From positions 60,588-124,587 of the forward strand of contig NZ_QXIO01000011.1 of assembly GCF_003545765.1 (NCBI RefSeq): DNA of 64,000 nucleotides, in the 5' to 3' direction. The notes under the pieces were generated by a model, which saw only the letters and a program-made list of their open reading frames with translations, had not been told where the DNA came from and made no database searches. Origin of the DNA: Colwellia sp. RSH04 (GTDB taxonomy: Bacteria; Pseudomonadota; Gammaproteobacteria; Enterobacterales; Alteromonadaceae). Each line of letters starts with the position of its first letter. Position 1 is the first letter of the stretch. Positions 1-8,242 of this stretch are shown piece by piece. Position numbers and translations under genes: made by a program.

Positions 1-1515
1 AACTAGCTTTTTAGTTTGTTCACCATGGTGTAATTCTGCTACTGCTCTTGAGCCGATTAACACTGCTAATTGTGCTTTTGATAAACCAATAAGATTTCGG
101 TATTCATCACCAGTTTGCAAAGTTAAGGTGCGTAAACCAAGGGCTAGAATATAACGTAAGCTATTACCATCGCTTGATAGCGCGCGCATTACCTTAGCAT
201 TGGCAAATGTTTTTCCGCAGCCTGTACTTGCCATATTCACCGCAAAAAAACCGACTGTTTCTTTAGCTTGTTGTGCTTTCCAATCGTTAATTTTAGTTAC
301 CGCTTTATCTTGCCAGCTAAATTGTGCAGGGCTTTTAGCTCTTAATACTTGAATGTCTGTTGCTGCAGGCGGTTCTTGTTCAAAAGCAGGTAATAAATGC
401 GCAGTATTGAGCGCATTTCTGGCAACCCCTACTAAATGTTCATCTAATTTTTGTTTAAGTTCGCTAGTTTCTCTGTCTGTATTGGCAAATAACCCTGTGC
501 TATTTTGCCAGTTTTTTGCTGCATCTTGTGATGAATAGAAATGATCACCTAACATTAAACATAAACGGGCATGATGTAATACTAAGCGGTAGCTACCATC
601 TTTTATTGCTGATTCAAGAAAGGGTAAATTACTCTTTAAACTATTTGCCCAGCGTTTTATTTGTTTTAGCCATTCATTAGATTCGCTTAATAAGCCGTTT
701 GGAAACTCAAAACAATTTTTGACGCGTTTTTGATATTCTTGTGGGTCTTGAGTGTTTTCATAACCCCATTCTTGGCTGATACGATTTAATAAAGTGTCTA
801 AACTTTGAGACTCAACACCCAGCCACGCTTTTCTGGTCTCTTTTTGACTATATGAAAAATTAGGTAATCTATGATGGGATACAATTAACCAAGCAATTAA
901 CTTTGCGGCGTCAGGTAGTTGTGCCAACGGGCGTTCTTTTTTCTGTTTAACTATTTGTGATAATGCTTGCTCTGATAACTCGCCATTGCTAAGTTCATTC
1001 AACCATGTTTGATCTGATTTAGTGCCTACCAAAGCATTAAGTAACAAGACAGAGATCCACTCATGCCTGATAGGATCCCCCTTGAATTTATTTTTGCTGT
1101 TTGGCGTTAGTTTTTCTTGAAATAACTTTGAAGCCTTGCCCCAATCATGCAACAGTGCTGATATTGCCGTTAAGGACTTTATCAACGGTAAGTATTTCCA
1201 ATCATTTTCAATTTCACTGTTTAACAAATTTTTCCTTGTACTATTTACTGGCACCACACCTTCACCATTAAACTTCGCTTTATTACCCACTACCCATAAA
1301 AACTGGCTGCGAGAGCGTGTTCTAATCCAATGACAACTTACCGCAGTACTTTTGCTGGCAGTTTGGCGCAGCATTTTTTTAACCGTTTGTAGGCCTTCTT
1401 CCGTGATAAGTGTTTGCCAAGTATTGTCACCAATACGGTTGGCAAAGGCATCAAGCACTCTTCGGGTTTTCTTTAGGGCATTTTTTTCGCATTGCGAGAC
1501 AAAAGTAACCATCAT
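1..1515 (-). CDS. cas3: Type I-F Cas2-Cas3 fusion (helicase-nuclease), partial
   Basis: This is the effector nuclease-helicase of a type I-F CRISPR system, which unwinds and degrades target DNA after Cascade recruitment; its N-terminal Cas2 part works with Cas1 in spacer acquisition. The frame is open for 505 codons from an ATG at 1515 and runs off the left edge, so the C-terminal half of the helicase is missing. The N-terminus begins MMVTFVSQCEKNALKKTRR, typical of the I-F Cas2-like domain. An HD nuclease motif (LLHDWGKAS) lies near residue 123 and a Walker A motif (ASTGCGKT) near residue 430. The start overlaps the stop of the upstream zinc-ribbon gene (ATGA), suggesting translational coupling. 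Family assignment is firm; activity cannot be judged without the missing part. Confidence 0.93.
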   Translation of the reverse strand, partial: MMVTFVSQCEKNALKKTRRVLDAFANRIGDNTWQTLITEEGLQTVKKMLRQTASKSTAVSCHWIRTRSRSQFLWVVGNKAKFNGEGVVPVNSTRKNLLNSEIENDWKYLPLIKSLTAISALLHDWGKASKLFQEKLTPNSKNKFKGDPIRHEWISVLLLNALVGTKSDQTWLNELSNGELSEQALSQIVKQKKERPLAQLPDAAKLIAWLIVSHHRLPNFSYSQKETRKAWLGVESQSLDTLLNRISQEWGYENTQDPQEYQKRVKNCFEFPNGLLSESNEWLKQIKRWANSLKSNLPFLESAIKDGSYRLVLHHARLCLMLGDHFYSSQDAAKNWQNSTGLFANTDRETSELKQKLDEHLVGVARNALNTAHLLPAFEQEPPAATDIQVLRAKSPAQFSWQDKAVTKINDWKAQQAKETVGFFAVNMASTGCGKTFANAKVMRALSSDGNSLRYILALGLRTLTLQTGDEYRNLIGLSKAQLAVLIGSRAVAELHHGEQTKKLV

Positions 1516-1763
1516 AGGCCATCTGCCTTTTTGTAAAATTCAAAGCCACAATCATTACAGCACCATGCTCGTTGGTATTCATTCATTTCAAAACTGCAAC
1601 CTGCGGGAGCATATTTGCCTGTTTCAAACATTAGAACTGCCTTTTCGTTAGGTTCACCATAAAGGTAAGTTGCAATTGAATTACCATGGCATTGTCTGCA
1701 AATACGCGGTTTACGCTGAAATACATACTTACCATTGTTCAGAGTGTTGTTGTATTTACTCAT
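1512..1763 (-). CDS. Small zinc-ribbon protein inside the cas operon
   Basis: An 83-residue protein from ATG 1763 (an alternative ATG at 1775 adds four residues). Two cysteine pairs, CRQC near residue 22 and CNDC near residue 69, frame a YGEP motif and a GC pair, the pattern of a widespread small zinc-ribbon family of unknown function. The gene overlaps the end of cas1 by 8 bases and its TGA stop shares bases with the cas2-3 ATG, so all three genes form one translationally coupled unit. I do not know this gene as a standard component of type I-F loci (cas1, cas2-3, csy1-csy4). The cysteines suggest metal binding, but any role in adaptation or interference is only inference from position. Confidence 0.75.
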   Translation of the reverse strand: MSKYNNTLNNGKYVFQRKPRICRQCHGNSIATYLYGEPNEKAVLMFETGKYAPAGCSFEMNEYQRAWCCNDCGFEFYKKADGL

Positions 1764-2745
1764 GAATTTTTCCATGAGTATCCAGCGCCACAGCTTTAAC
1801 TTGCTCAAACATAAAGTCGAGCGCCTTGTGGTCGGTAAACGCTTGCAGTATTTGTTGCCGAAACTCTTGCTCGGTGGCATTTTCTTTAGCGCAAATAAAT
1901 GCCCACGGTAATACAATGGCATCTTTGATTAGGTCTGCAATATCAAACACTAAAGCACCGCGTCTAGTTTTACCATGCATTACGGCAAAGCCATGAGGAA
2001 TGCCTAATACCCAAAGAGTACAAGCGGCTAATCCATAGGCTAAGTAGTTGCCGTGGTTTAAAAAGTCGTTTGCTTTGTCTGTGCTATTTCTATCAAAGGC
2101 ACGATGCTGACGTGTGAAGTTTTCTGTTTTGGTGGTGTTTGCGGCAAATTTGTAAAGTGCTTTGGTAAGCTGTGCTTCAGTAAGTAATAAATCAGCGGGT
2201 TTAGCTGCGGTAAGCATTCTGTCATTAAAGCGCTCTAGTGCGACTTCAATACTGCTATCCGCGGTTGTAAAACCTTCACTTTTTAACTCTCGATCACTTG
2301 TCCAAACTTTGTGTAAAAATTCAATACGTGCTTGTTGAAAGTACTTGGCGGCGGTTAAACGCTTTGCATCATCAAACCAAAATTTCATCCACCCTTGTAA
2401 ATACTCGGTTGGACGATATTCACTTTGTGGAGTAAACCATTCTATAGGTTGTTCTGTATCATTAGCCATATACAAGGGGGTACCACCACCACCTGAAAAA
2501 CCAATAAGCACACCTGCTTGGGCTAGCATTCTGACTGCTGCTTGGGTAATTGATGTGCCATTGCCTAATAACAGTATTGTGCTATTGGCAATAGGGATAT
2601 TAAAGTATTGGTTTTCTTTGCTGGCCTCGGTTAGATATAAAACTCGGCCATCTTTTTGCATTACTCGACAATATTCTAAGTAATACATATTGGCGCGTTT
2701 TGAATGCAATATGCTCTTTAAATCTGAAGGTGATAAATCATTCAC
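1756..2745 (-). CDS. cas1: Type I-F CRISPR-associated endonuclease Cas1
   Basis: Cas1 is the integrase that, with Cas2, inserts new spacers into a CRISPR array. The 329-residue product starts at a GTG (2745) giving MNDLSPSDLKSILHSKRANM, which matches the I-F (Ypest subtype) Cas1 family along its whole length. Recognisable blocks include IPIANSTILLLGNGTSITQAA, GFSGGGGTPL, TPQSEYRPTEYLQ, NDFLNHGNYLAYGLAA and GIPHGFAVMHGKTRRGALVFD, the last carrying conserved metal-site histidine and aspartate residues. It is the first gene of the operon, followed by the zinc-ribbon gene and cas2-3. No clear Shine-Dalgarno sequence precedes the GTG. The CRISPR array would be expected beyond the left edge, after cas6f. 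Confidence 0.96.
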   Translation of the reverse strand: MNDLSPSDLKSILHSKRANMYYLEYCRVMQKDGRVLYLTEASKENQYFNIPIANSTILLLGNGTSITQAAVRMLAQAGVLIGFSGGGGTPLYMANDTEQPIEWFTPQSEYRPTEYLQGWMKFWFDDAKRLTAAKYFQQARIEFLHKVWTSDRELKSEGFTTADSSIEVALERFNDRMLTAAKPADLLLTEAQLTKALYKFAANTTKTENFTRQHRAFDRNSTDKANDFLNHGNYLAYGLAACTLWVLGIPHGFAVMHGKTRRGALVFDIADLIKDAIVLPWAFICAKENATEQEFRQQILQAFTDHKALDFMFEQVKAVALDTHGKIHE

Positions 2746-3308
2746 TGTACTGCTACTTATTGTTTATTAATCTTGAAGCGTTAAACTTTATAGCCGATAT
2801 TACCACTACCACTATTTTTATTAGAAAGTGCCATAGAATATCAATTATGAACGCGATACTTCCTACACCAGTAAAAATAACGCTACTGACACACTTCGAT
2901 AAGGTGAAATAATTAAATTCACTATTTTGATTATAAAAAGTGTCTGTGCGCCAGCATTCGTCATCAAATTTTAAGACGTGTGGTTGTACTTTTTTGACTA
3001 CATAATTGAGGCTGATAAAAGAGATGTTGCCTATATCCTTGGCTATAAAATTAAAGTATCCTAAAAGCTATTACGTGAGCTTTATTGCAAAATTTATCAG
3101 ATACACAGTGAGTTGCAATAAAAATTTTATTTAATTGATTCTAAAATAGATTATTCGAATACTTTTTCATTACTTATTTAAATTAGCACTCGCTATTAAC
3201 TGATAAATTCTATAGTTTTCACTAGAACACTTGTATTTATCGATTCTTTATAACCTAATAACTTTTCGATTAGGGAAGTATAAAATTGTGTTTAAAAAGC
3301 TTACAACG

Positions 3309-3533
3309 TTACGGTTTTGCTATTTTAAAGCTCACTAATACTTTTAAAAATATTCTCTTCAAAAAACTCTTATCTTTCTTAGTTTCAAGGATTACAAGGG
3401 GTAGATATATACTAGCGATATAAGTTGAACCATCTAATCTGCGGCTGGTAAGTTCCAATAATTTTCTTTCCTTTACATCTTCCATCGTGGTTTTATGACC
3501 AGATAAAAATTCAGGTGGTGGTAAATATGGCAT
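3309..3533 (-). CDS. Doubtful hypothetical protein
   Basis: A 74-codon ORF beginning MPYLPPPEFLSGHKTTMEDV from ATG 3533 (a TTG one codon upstream is also possible). The C-terminal half is lysine- and hydrophobic-rich without an obvious domain. I do not recognise it. Its start overlaps that of the plus-strand ORF at 3527 in a head-to-head arrangement, so both are unlikely to be expressed strongly. It may be a fragment of a decayed gene or chance. Confidence 0.25.
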   Translation of the reverse strand: MPYLPPPEFLSGHKTTMEDVKERKLLELTSRRLDGSTYIASIYLPLVILETKKDKSFLKRIFLKVLVSFKIAKP

Positions 3534-3682
3534 CAATAAAGTTTCTCGTACTTGAACATAATAAACCTACTCAGCATTTTTTAATTAATATCAATTACGC
3601 TAAGGTAACTACATGGCATGAAAAGGGTTTAGTTGCAATTCTAACAGTAATCGGTTTATTTGTTTTACAAAACCATATTTAA
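3527..3682 (+). CDS. Doubtful 51-residue membrane peptide
   Basis: A short ORF reading MASIKFLVLEHNKPTQHFLI at its N-terminus and ending in one predicted membrane segment (GLVAILTVIGLFVLQNHI). A purine-rich AGGTGG stretch lies about 10 bases before the ATG, a plausible ribosome binding site. I do not recognise the product. The surrounding region is non-coding, so this may be a real small gene, a remnant or chance. Confidence 0.25.
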   Translation: MASIKFLVLEHNKPTQHFLININYAKVTTWHEKGLVAILTVIGLFVLQNHI

Positions 3683-4182
3683 ATATAAACCACATACATG
3701 CGAGCCATTATCAAAAATCCCCTTTCAAAAATTGTGTATGTTTATCTTTAATTAGTGGTATTGAACCAATTAAAAAAGTTAATTATTTTCTTTGAAAGTA
3801 TCGAACTATTCTAATATTCGAAATACACATAATACTGCCTTAGAATAGACTTAATAAAACAATACATTATTTTGTTGTACTAACCAATGGAACAGCCACC
3901 TTAATATCAATAAGATGTATGTACTGATAAACATCAATACTAAAACCCAGAATAAATAAGGTAAATAAAAAATGGTTTATTTAACCTAAACGCAATACTT
4001 CTGAAAAATACCTCTCATTATTCCATATCATATTTAGCCTTAAAGCTTATTGTTGTTTTCAACCTTTCTAGAGGTTCATACACTATTGATAAAATTGTTT
4101 TTTCTTGAATATATTTGCAAATTAATAATTAAGGAGTATGGGCTTGTAAAAGACACTACTTCCTTTAGAAACAGGCAATAAA

Positions 4183-4213
4183 AAAGGCGTCCCGAATATT
4201 TCGGGACGCCTTT
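4183..4213 (-). terminator. Rho-independent terminator of tRNA-Ser
   Basis: Perfect inverted repeat: AAAGGCGTCCCGAA and TTCGGGACGCCTTT around a 3-base loop. On the minus strand it is followed by a run of T, and it lies 12 bases past the CCA end of the tRNA-Ser gene. Confidence 0.9.
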
Positions 4214-4224
4214 GTATTTGAATA

Positions 4225-4312
4225 TGGCGGTGAGGGAGGGATTCGAACCCTCGAAGGCTTGCGCCTTACACACTTTCCAGGCGTGCTCCTTCGGCCACTC
4301 GGACACCTCACC
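4225..4312 (-). tRNA. tRNA-Ser (GGA)
   Basis: An 88-nt class II tRNA with encoded CCA. The acceptor strand GGTGAGG pairs with CCTCACC, the anticodon loop reads CTGGAAA with anticodon GGA, a long variable arm (GGCGCAAGCC) follows, and the T arm is GAGGGTTCGAATCCCTC. It closely matches gammaproteobacterial tRNA-Ser(GGA). Four truncated copies of its first 18 nt lie upstream in a tandem array. Confidence 0.97.
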
Positions 4313-4777
4313 GTTTTAGAACTATTGATATATTTATAGTGCTATCGACACTTTAGTGATGGCCTATGAACACGCCATGCGTGTCAACTCAACCTTAGCG
4401 TCCACTCGGACACCTCACCGTTTTAGAACTATTGATATATTTATAGTGCTATCGACACTTTAGTGATGGCCTATGAACACGCCATGCGTGTCAACTCAAC
4501 CTTAGCGTCCACTCGGACACCTCACCGTTTTAGAACTATTGATAAATTTTAGTGCTATCGACACTTTAGTGATGGTCGATGAACACGCCATGCGTGTCAA
4601 CTCAACCTTAGCGCCCACTCAGACACCTCACCGTTTTAGAACTTTTGATAAGTTTTAGTGTTATCGGCACTTTAGTGATGGTCGATGAACACGCCATGCG
4701 TGTCAACTCAACCTTAGCGCCCACTCGGACACCTCACCGTTTTAGAACTTTTGATAAGTTTTAGTGTTATCGGCACT
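4295..4777 (-). repeat. Tandem array of tRNA-Ser 5' end plus leader (106-107 bp units)
   Basis: The first 18 nt of tRNA-Ser together with about 88 bp of upstream leader repeats in tandem. The plus-strand motif CCACTCGGACACCTCACC recurs at 4295 (inside the intact gene), 4402, 4509, 4615 and 4721, giving spacings of 107, 107, 106 and 106. Each complete leader carries a hairpin ACACGCCATGCGTGT. Copies nearest the gene are almost identical and outer ones drift (for example CTCAGAC at 4615); the last leader is cut short at about 4777. The truncated tRNA pieces lack everything after the D-arm start, so they cannot make tRNA. Confidence 0.93.
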
Positions 4778-4903
4778 GATAAGCTGCGCTATGTTAGGTA
4801 AATTTAACCCATAACGCAAGGCTAATTCCCTGCTATAAACTTGAGTGGTTAGTAATCAGCCAACTAAACGAGTTTAATGGTTTAAGCGTTTTAGTTTGCG
4901 TTC

Positions 4904-5944
4904 TTATTTCTTCATATTTGCTGCAAAATCTAACATTCTATTAAGTGATTTTAATGCACCTTCCCTAAGATTCATGTCAACGAAAACCTCTCTCCCTTTA
5001 GGATCAAGTAAAGCGTCTTCTATTTCCTTTAAACCATTCATTGCCATCCAAGGACAATGTGCACAACTGCGACACGTTGCACCTTCACCTGCAGTGGGCG
5101 CTTCAAAGAATTCTTTTTCTGGGCACAACTGCTGCATTTTATAAAAAATGCCTCTATCGGTAGCCACAATAAACTTTTTATTGGGCATATCTTGAGCAGC
5201 TTTTATCAATTGGCTAGTAGAGCCTACAGCATCAGCTAACTCAACAATTTCAAGTGGTGACTCAGGGTGAACCAATACTGCCGCATCAGGGTGCAATGTT
5301 TTCATATCGCGTAATGCTTTAGTTTTAAATTCATCATGAACAATACATGCGCCTTGCCACATAAGCATTTCTGCGCCAGTTTCACGTTGTATATAATTAC
5401 CTAGATGGCGATCAGGACCCCAAATAATTTTTTTACCTTGTTCTTCAAGGTGTTCAACAATCTCTAAAGCACATGATGAAGTCACTATCCAATCGGCACG
5501 AGCTTTTACAGCCGTTGAAGTATTCGCATAGACAACAACGGTATGATCAGGATGTTGATCACAAAATGCAGAAAATTCTTCAATAGGACAACCAAGATCT
5601 AACGAACAGGTTGCCTCTAAGGTTGGCATGATAACGGTCTTTTCAGGGGTTAATACTTTTGCAGTATCCCCCATGAATTTTACACCTGCCACAATTAATG
5701 TTTTAGCGGGATGCTTATTACCAAAGCGAGCCATTTCTAGTGAATCGGCAACACAGCCTCCCGTCTCTTCAGCTAGTGCTTGAATTTCAGGATCTGTGTA
5801 GTAATGAGCGACTAAGACAGCATTCTTCTCTATCAACAACTGCTTTATTCTTTCTTTATAAAGCGATTTTTCATCGAGCGATAAGGGTTTTGGTTTTGCT
5901 GGAAATTGAAAATCAAATTCGATAGCTGTATTAGTTTGACTCAT
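4904..5944 (-). CDS. nadA: Quinolinate synthase A
   Basis: NadA is the [4Fe-4S] enzyme that condenses iminoaspartate with dihydroxyacetone phosphate to quinolinate in de novo NAD synthesis. I chose ATG 5944 ([14 protein letters not shown], 346 residues), preceded by AGAGA; an in-frame ATG at 5980 would add 12 residues with no family match. Visible blocks include [47 protein letters not shown] and the cluster region [16 protein letters not shown], with cysteines matching the E. coli enzyme. It stands alone between the two tRNA arrays. Identification is secure. Confidence 0.97.
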   Translation of the reverse strand: MSQTNTAIEFDFQFPAKPKPLSLDEKSLYKERIKQLLIEKNAVLVAHYYTDPEIQALAEETGGCVADSLEMARFGNKHPAKTLIVAGVKFMGDTAKVLTPEKTVIMPTLEATCSLDLGCPIEEFSAFCDQHPDHTVVVYANTSTAVKARADWIVTSSCALEIVEHLEEQGKKIIWGPDRHLGNYIQRETGAEMLMWQGACIVHDEFKTKALRDMKTLHPDAAVLVHPESPLEIVELADAVGSTSQLIKAAQDMPNKKFIVATDRGIFYKMQQLCPEKEFFEAPTAGEGATCRSCAHCPWMAMNGLKEIEDALLDPKGREVFVDMNLREGALKSLNRMLDFAANMKK

Positions 5945-6153
5945 ATTGATCTCTAATCTGGGACATTTTGAACCGCGCAATTATATGTGAAAGCACTGTA
6001 AATGTGTACCATAGATTTACGCTAAGCTATTACCTTAATGCTTTTGTGTTGCGCTATAGCTGCGAACACAAGAAAAGTTTGAAGCTAAGTTAACTGGTTG
6101 AGTAAAATTAACACTGAATAGAAACTGTAATAGCAATGGAAGAGTTGATATTT

Positions 6154-6664
6154 AAAAGTGGTTAAAAGCTTTGGCTTTGTACTCTGATGAGTTACTGATG
6201 AATCACTGATGAATCACGTTTAATAAAAGTGGTCGGTCGTGAAGGATTTGAACCTTCGACTTAACTGATGAAAAGTGGTTAAAAGCTTTGGCTTTGTATT
6301 CTGATGAGTTACTGATGAATCACTTTTAATAAAAGTGGTCGGTCGTGAAGGATTTAAATCTTCTATTTCACTGATGAAAAGTGGTTAAAAGCTTTGGCTT
6401 TGTACTCTGATGAGTTACTGATGAATCACTTTTAATAAAAGTGGTCGGTCGTGAAGGATTTAAATCTTCGATTTCACTGATGAAAAGTGGTTAAAAGCTT
6501 TGGCTTTGTACTCTGATGAGTTACTGATGAATCACTTTTAATAAAAGTGGTCGGTCGTGAAGGATTTGAACCTTCGACTTAACTGATGAAAAATGGTTAA
6601 AAGCTTTGGCTTTGTACTCTGATGAATCACTGATGAATCACTGATGAATCACTTTGAATAAAAG
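6154..6664 (-). repeat. Tandem array of tRNA-Lys 3' end plus spacer (106 bp units)
   Basis: Downstream of the last intact tRNA-Lys, the final 31 nt of the tRNA (T arm, acceptor and CCA) recur at 6230, 6336, 6442 and 6548, spaced exactly 106 bp. The step to the intact gene at 6665 is 117 because of an extra GATGAATCACT. The spacer on the transcript strand contains AGCTTTTAACCA, matching the anticodon arm of the gene, and a GTAACTCATCAGAGTAC stretch loosely resembling its D arm, so each unit may be a degraded whole tRNA. Copies 2 and 3 have changed T arms (GATTTAAATC). The arrangement resembles the rtT repeats behind E. coli tyrT. Confidence 0.92.
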
Positions 6665-6740
6665 TGGTCGGTCGTGAAGGATTTGAACCTTCGACAAATT
6701 GGTTAAAAGCCAACTGCTCTACCAACTGAGCTAACGACCG
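6665..6740 (-). tRNA. tRNA-Lys (TTT), copy 4 in transcript order
   Basis: A 76-nt tRNA with encoded CCA. The acceptor CGGTCGT pairs with ACGACCG, the D arm is AGCTCAGTTGGTAGAGC, the anticodon loop is CTTTTAA with anticodon TTT, and the T arm is GAAGGTTCAAATCCTTC. It is the last intact gene of the cluster, directly before the 106-bp array. Confidence 0.97.
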
Positions 6741-6932
6741 ATGATAGATATGTTCTTTAGTTATTCTTTATATAGAATAGGATAGCTTTGAAAGAAAGTC
6801 TTTCAACTTATCGAATAATCATAGAAGATTTTAAAATAAGTGCTTAGTCATAAGGTGTTAATTTATGACCTCATTTATTAAAGCAATTAAAAGCTTGTGC
6901 TTTTTAATACTTTACTTAAATAAATAAGAAAG

Positions 6933-7008
6933 TGGTCGGTCGTGAAGGATTTGAACCTTCGACAAATTGGTTAAAAGCCAACTGCTCTACCAACTGAGCT
7001 AACGACCG
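6933..7008 (-). tRNA. tRNA-Lys (TTT), copy 3 in transcript order
   Basis: Identical over its 76 nt to the copy at 6665-6740, including the TTT anticodon and CCA end. The 192-bp gap to the next copy is AT-rich and shows no other gene. Confidence 0.97.
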
Positions 7009-7054
7009 ATGGTAGATAAGTAAATAGTTTTCCGAACTCAATCAATATTGAAAG

Positions 7055-7130
7055 TGGTCGGTCGTGAAGGATTTGAACCTTCGACAAATTGGTTAAAAGC
7101 CAACTGCTCTACCAACTGAGCTAACGACCG
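7055..7130 (-). tRNA. tRNA-Lys (TTT), copy 2 in transcript order
   Basis: Identical 76-nt tRNA-Lys gene with TTT anticodon and encoded CCA, separated from its neighbours by about 45 bp on either side, consistent with processing from one precursor. Confidence 0.97.
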
Positions 7131-7175
7131 ATAACTATTTACAAATACAAATGACACGATTACTGGTGATAAAAG

Positions 7176-7251
7176 TGGTCGGTCGTGAAGGATTTGAACC
7201 TTCGACAAATTGGTTAAAAGCCAACTGCTCTACCAACTGAGCTAACGACCG
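7176..7251 (-). tRNA. tRNA-Lys (TTT), copy 1 in transcript order
   Basis: Promoter-proximal member of the four-gene tRNA-Lys cluster; same 76-nt sequence as the others, with TTT anticodon and CCA end. Confidence 0.97.
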
Positions 7252-7282
7252 TCATTTGTACTACGTTGAACTGCTCGTCCAA

Positions 7283-7320
7283 CGCGGGGCATATGATACT
7301 TATAATATTTTTAAGTGCAA
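7283..7320 (-). promoter_or_regulatory. Putative promoter of the tRNA-Lys cluster
   Basis: On the minus strand TTGCAC (-35 like, 7315-7320) is followed after 16 bases by TATCAT (-10 like, 7293-7298) and then by a GC-rich stretch (GCCCCGCG). A GC-rich discriminator is typical of stringently controlled stable-RNA promoters. The call rests on motif matching only. Confidence 0.55.
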
Positions 7321-7426
7321 CAATAAATTTCGTTTTTTTCAATATAATTAGCTGTTCGGCTAAAAACACAGCAATACGCTACATTTATCATCAAAAATGA
7401 AATGTAATTTTGCTCTTTGAGTTCAA

Positions 7427-8212
7427 TTACAAGCTATCTAAACGTGGCTTAGCCAGTTTAGCAGATGTTGAATCTGGGTACTCTTTCAACAATTGTTGAT
7501 AAAGCTGCTTAGCTTTAGCATTGTTGTTATTCTTTTGCGCAACCATTGCCAGTTTAAGTAAAGCATCAGGTCGTTTTGCTGATTCAGAGAACTGTTCAAC
7601 GACAACCAAGAACTCTTGCTCCGCCTCAACTAACTCACCCTTATTGAATAAAAGCTGTCCCAACCAGTAATGTGCATTGGGAGCATAAGGTGACTGTGGA
7701 AAACTCTTATTAAACGCTCTAAATTCAGGTATAGCTTGCTCGTAACGTTTATCTTTTAACACCAAGTTCAATGCTCGGTCATAAGCTTCATTTTCAGTTA
7801 AATTATCGCTATAACCTTGTCCTGTCGAGACAGGTGATGTACTAGTGTCATTTGCAATAACACTTGGTACTGACGCACTTGTTTTTAGTGCTTCACTAAC
7901 ACGTCTATCAAGCTCTTGATATAACTCGCGTTGACGATCTAACACTTGGCTGAGTTGATGAGTATGTAGCTCAGTAACTCCACGTAATTCATTCATTTCA
8001 GTTTGCAATTGATCTAACTGGCGTTGAATTTTTACTTGTGCTCTATTTCTTGAGTCTAACTTACGTTCTAAAACCGCAAGTTGCTCAGATAATGAGTTTG
8101 AAGAACCATAGTTACTTGAATTAACATCGACGACTGGCGCTTGAGGAACGGCCAATACCGAAGAGGTACTAGCCGTTAACAAGATACCAAATAAAACTTT
8201 ATTTAGTTTCAT
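7427..8212 (-). CDS. cpoB: Cell division coordinator CpoB (YbgF)
   Basis: CpoB is a periplasmic protein that coordinates peptidoglycan synthesis by PBP1B with Tol-driven outer-membrane constriction. The 261-residue product has a signal peptide (cleavage near VLA-VPQAP), a coiled coil at about 38-105 rich in Q/L/E (the trimerisation region) and C-terminal TPR repeats (YDRALNLVLKDKRYEQAIPE, NAHYWLGQLLFNKGELVEAE, KRPDALLKLAMVAQ). It is the last gene of the tol-pal operon, 30 bp after pal, the canonical position. Length and layout match the E. coli protein. Confidence 0.95.
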   Translation of the reverse strand: MKLNKVLFGILLTASTSSVLAVPQAPVVDVNSSNYGSSNSLSEQLAVLERKLDSRNRAQVKIQRQLDQLQTEMNELRGVTELHTHQLSQVLDRQRELYQELDRRVSEALKTSASVPSVIANDTSTSPVSTGQGYSDNLTENEAYDRALNLVLKDKRYEQAIPEFRAFNKSFPQSPYAPNAHYWLGQLLFNKGELVEAEQEFLVVVEQFSESAKRPDALLKLAMVAQKNNNNAKAKQLYQQLLKEYPDSTSAKLAKPRLDSL

Positions 8213-8242
8213 TTATCTACCTGAATAATTGTGAGTGTTCGC

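Larger units (their letters stand above)
2746..4182. other. AT-rich intergenic region upstream of cas1
   Basis: About 1.4 kb of strongly AT-rich DNA between cas1 and the tRNA-Ser terminator. It must contain the cas operon promoter, but I could not place one confidently. I saw no CRISPR repeats, no transposase and no integrase. Two tiny ORFs (3309-3533 minus, 3527-3682 plus) are listed separately as doubtful. Everything else looks non-coding, with frequent stops in all frames. Confidence 0.6.

Noticed and set aside
353..538. A plus-strand ORF opposite cas2-3
   Set aside because: Low-quality frame antisense to the clear Cas3 reading; no ribosome site or homology.
1352..1651. A plus-strand ORF across the cas2-3 start and the zinc-ribbon gene
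   Set aside because: Antisense to two well-supported overlapping genes; no recognisable product.
2995..3063. A frame reading FDYIIEADKRDVAYILGY that hints at a decayed AraC-type or recombinase gene
   Set aside because: Only about 20 residues fit, stops flank both sides and neighbouring frames give no continuation, so chance similarity is likely.
4076..4306. A minus-strand ORF across the tRNA-Ser gene (MSEWPKEHAWKVCKAQAFEG)
   Set aside because: It is a translation of the tRNA and its terminator; a frequent false ORF.
4295..4777. The tRNA-Ser array as a CRISPR array belonging to the nearby cas genes
   Set aside because: The whole 107-bp unit repeats with no unique spacers, and the repeat contains the tRNA 5' end; I-F repeats are about 28 bp.
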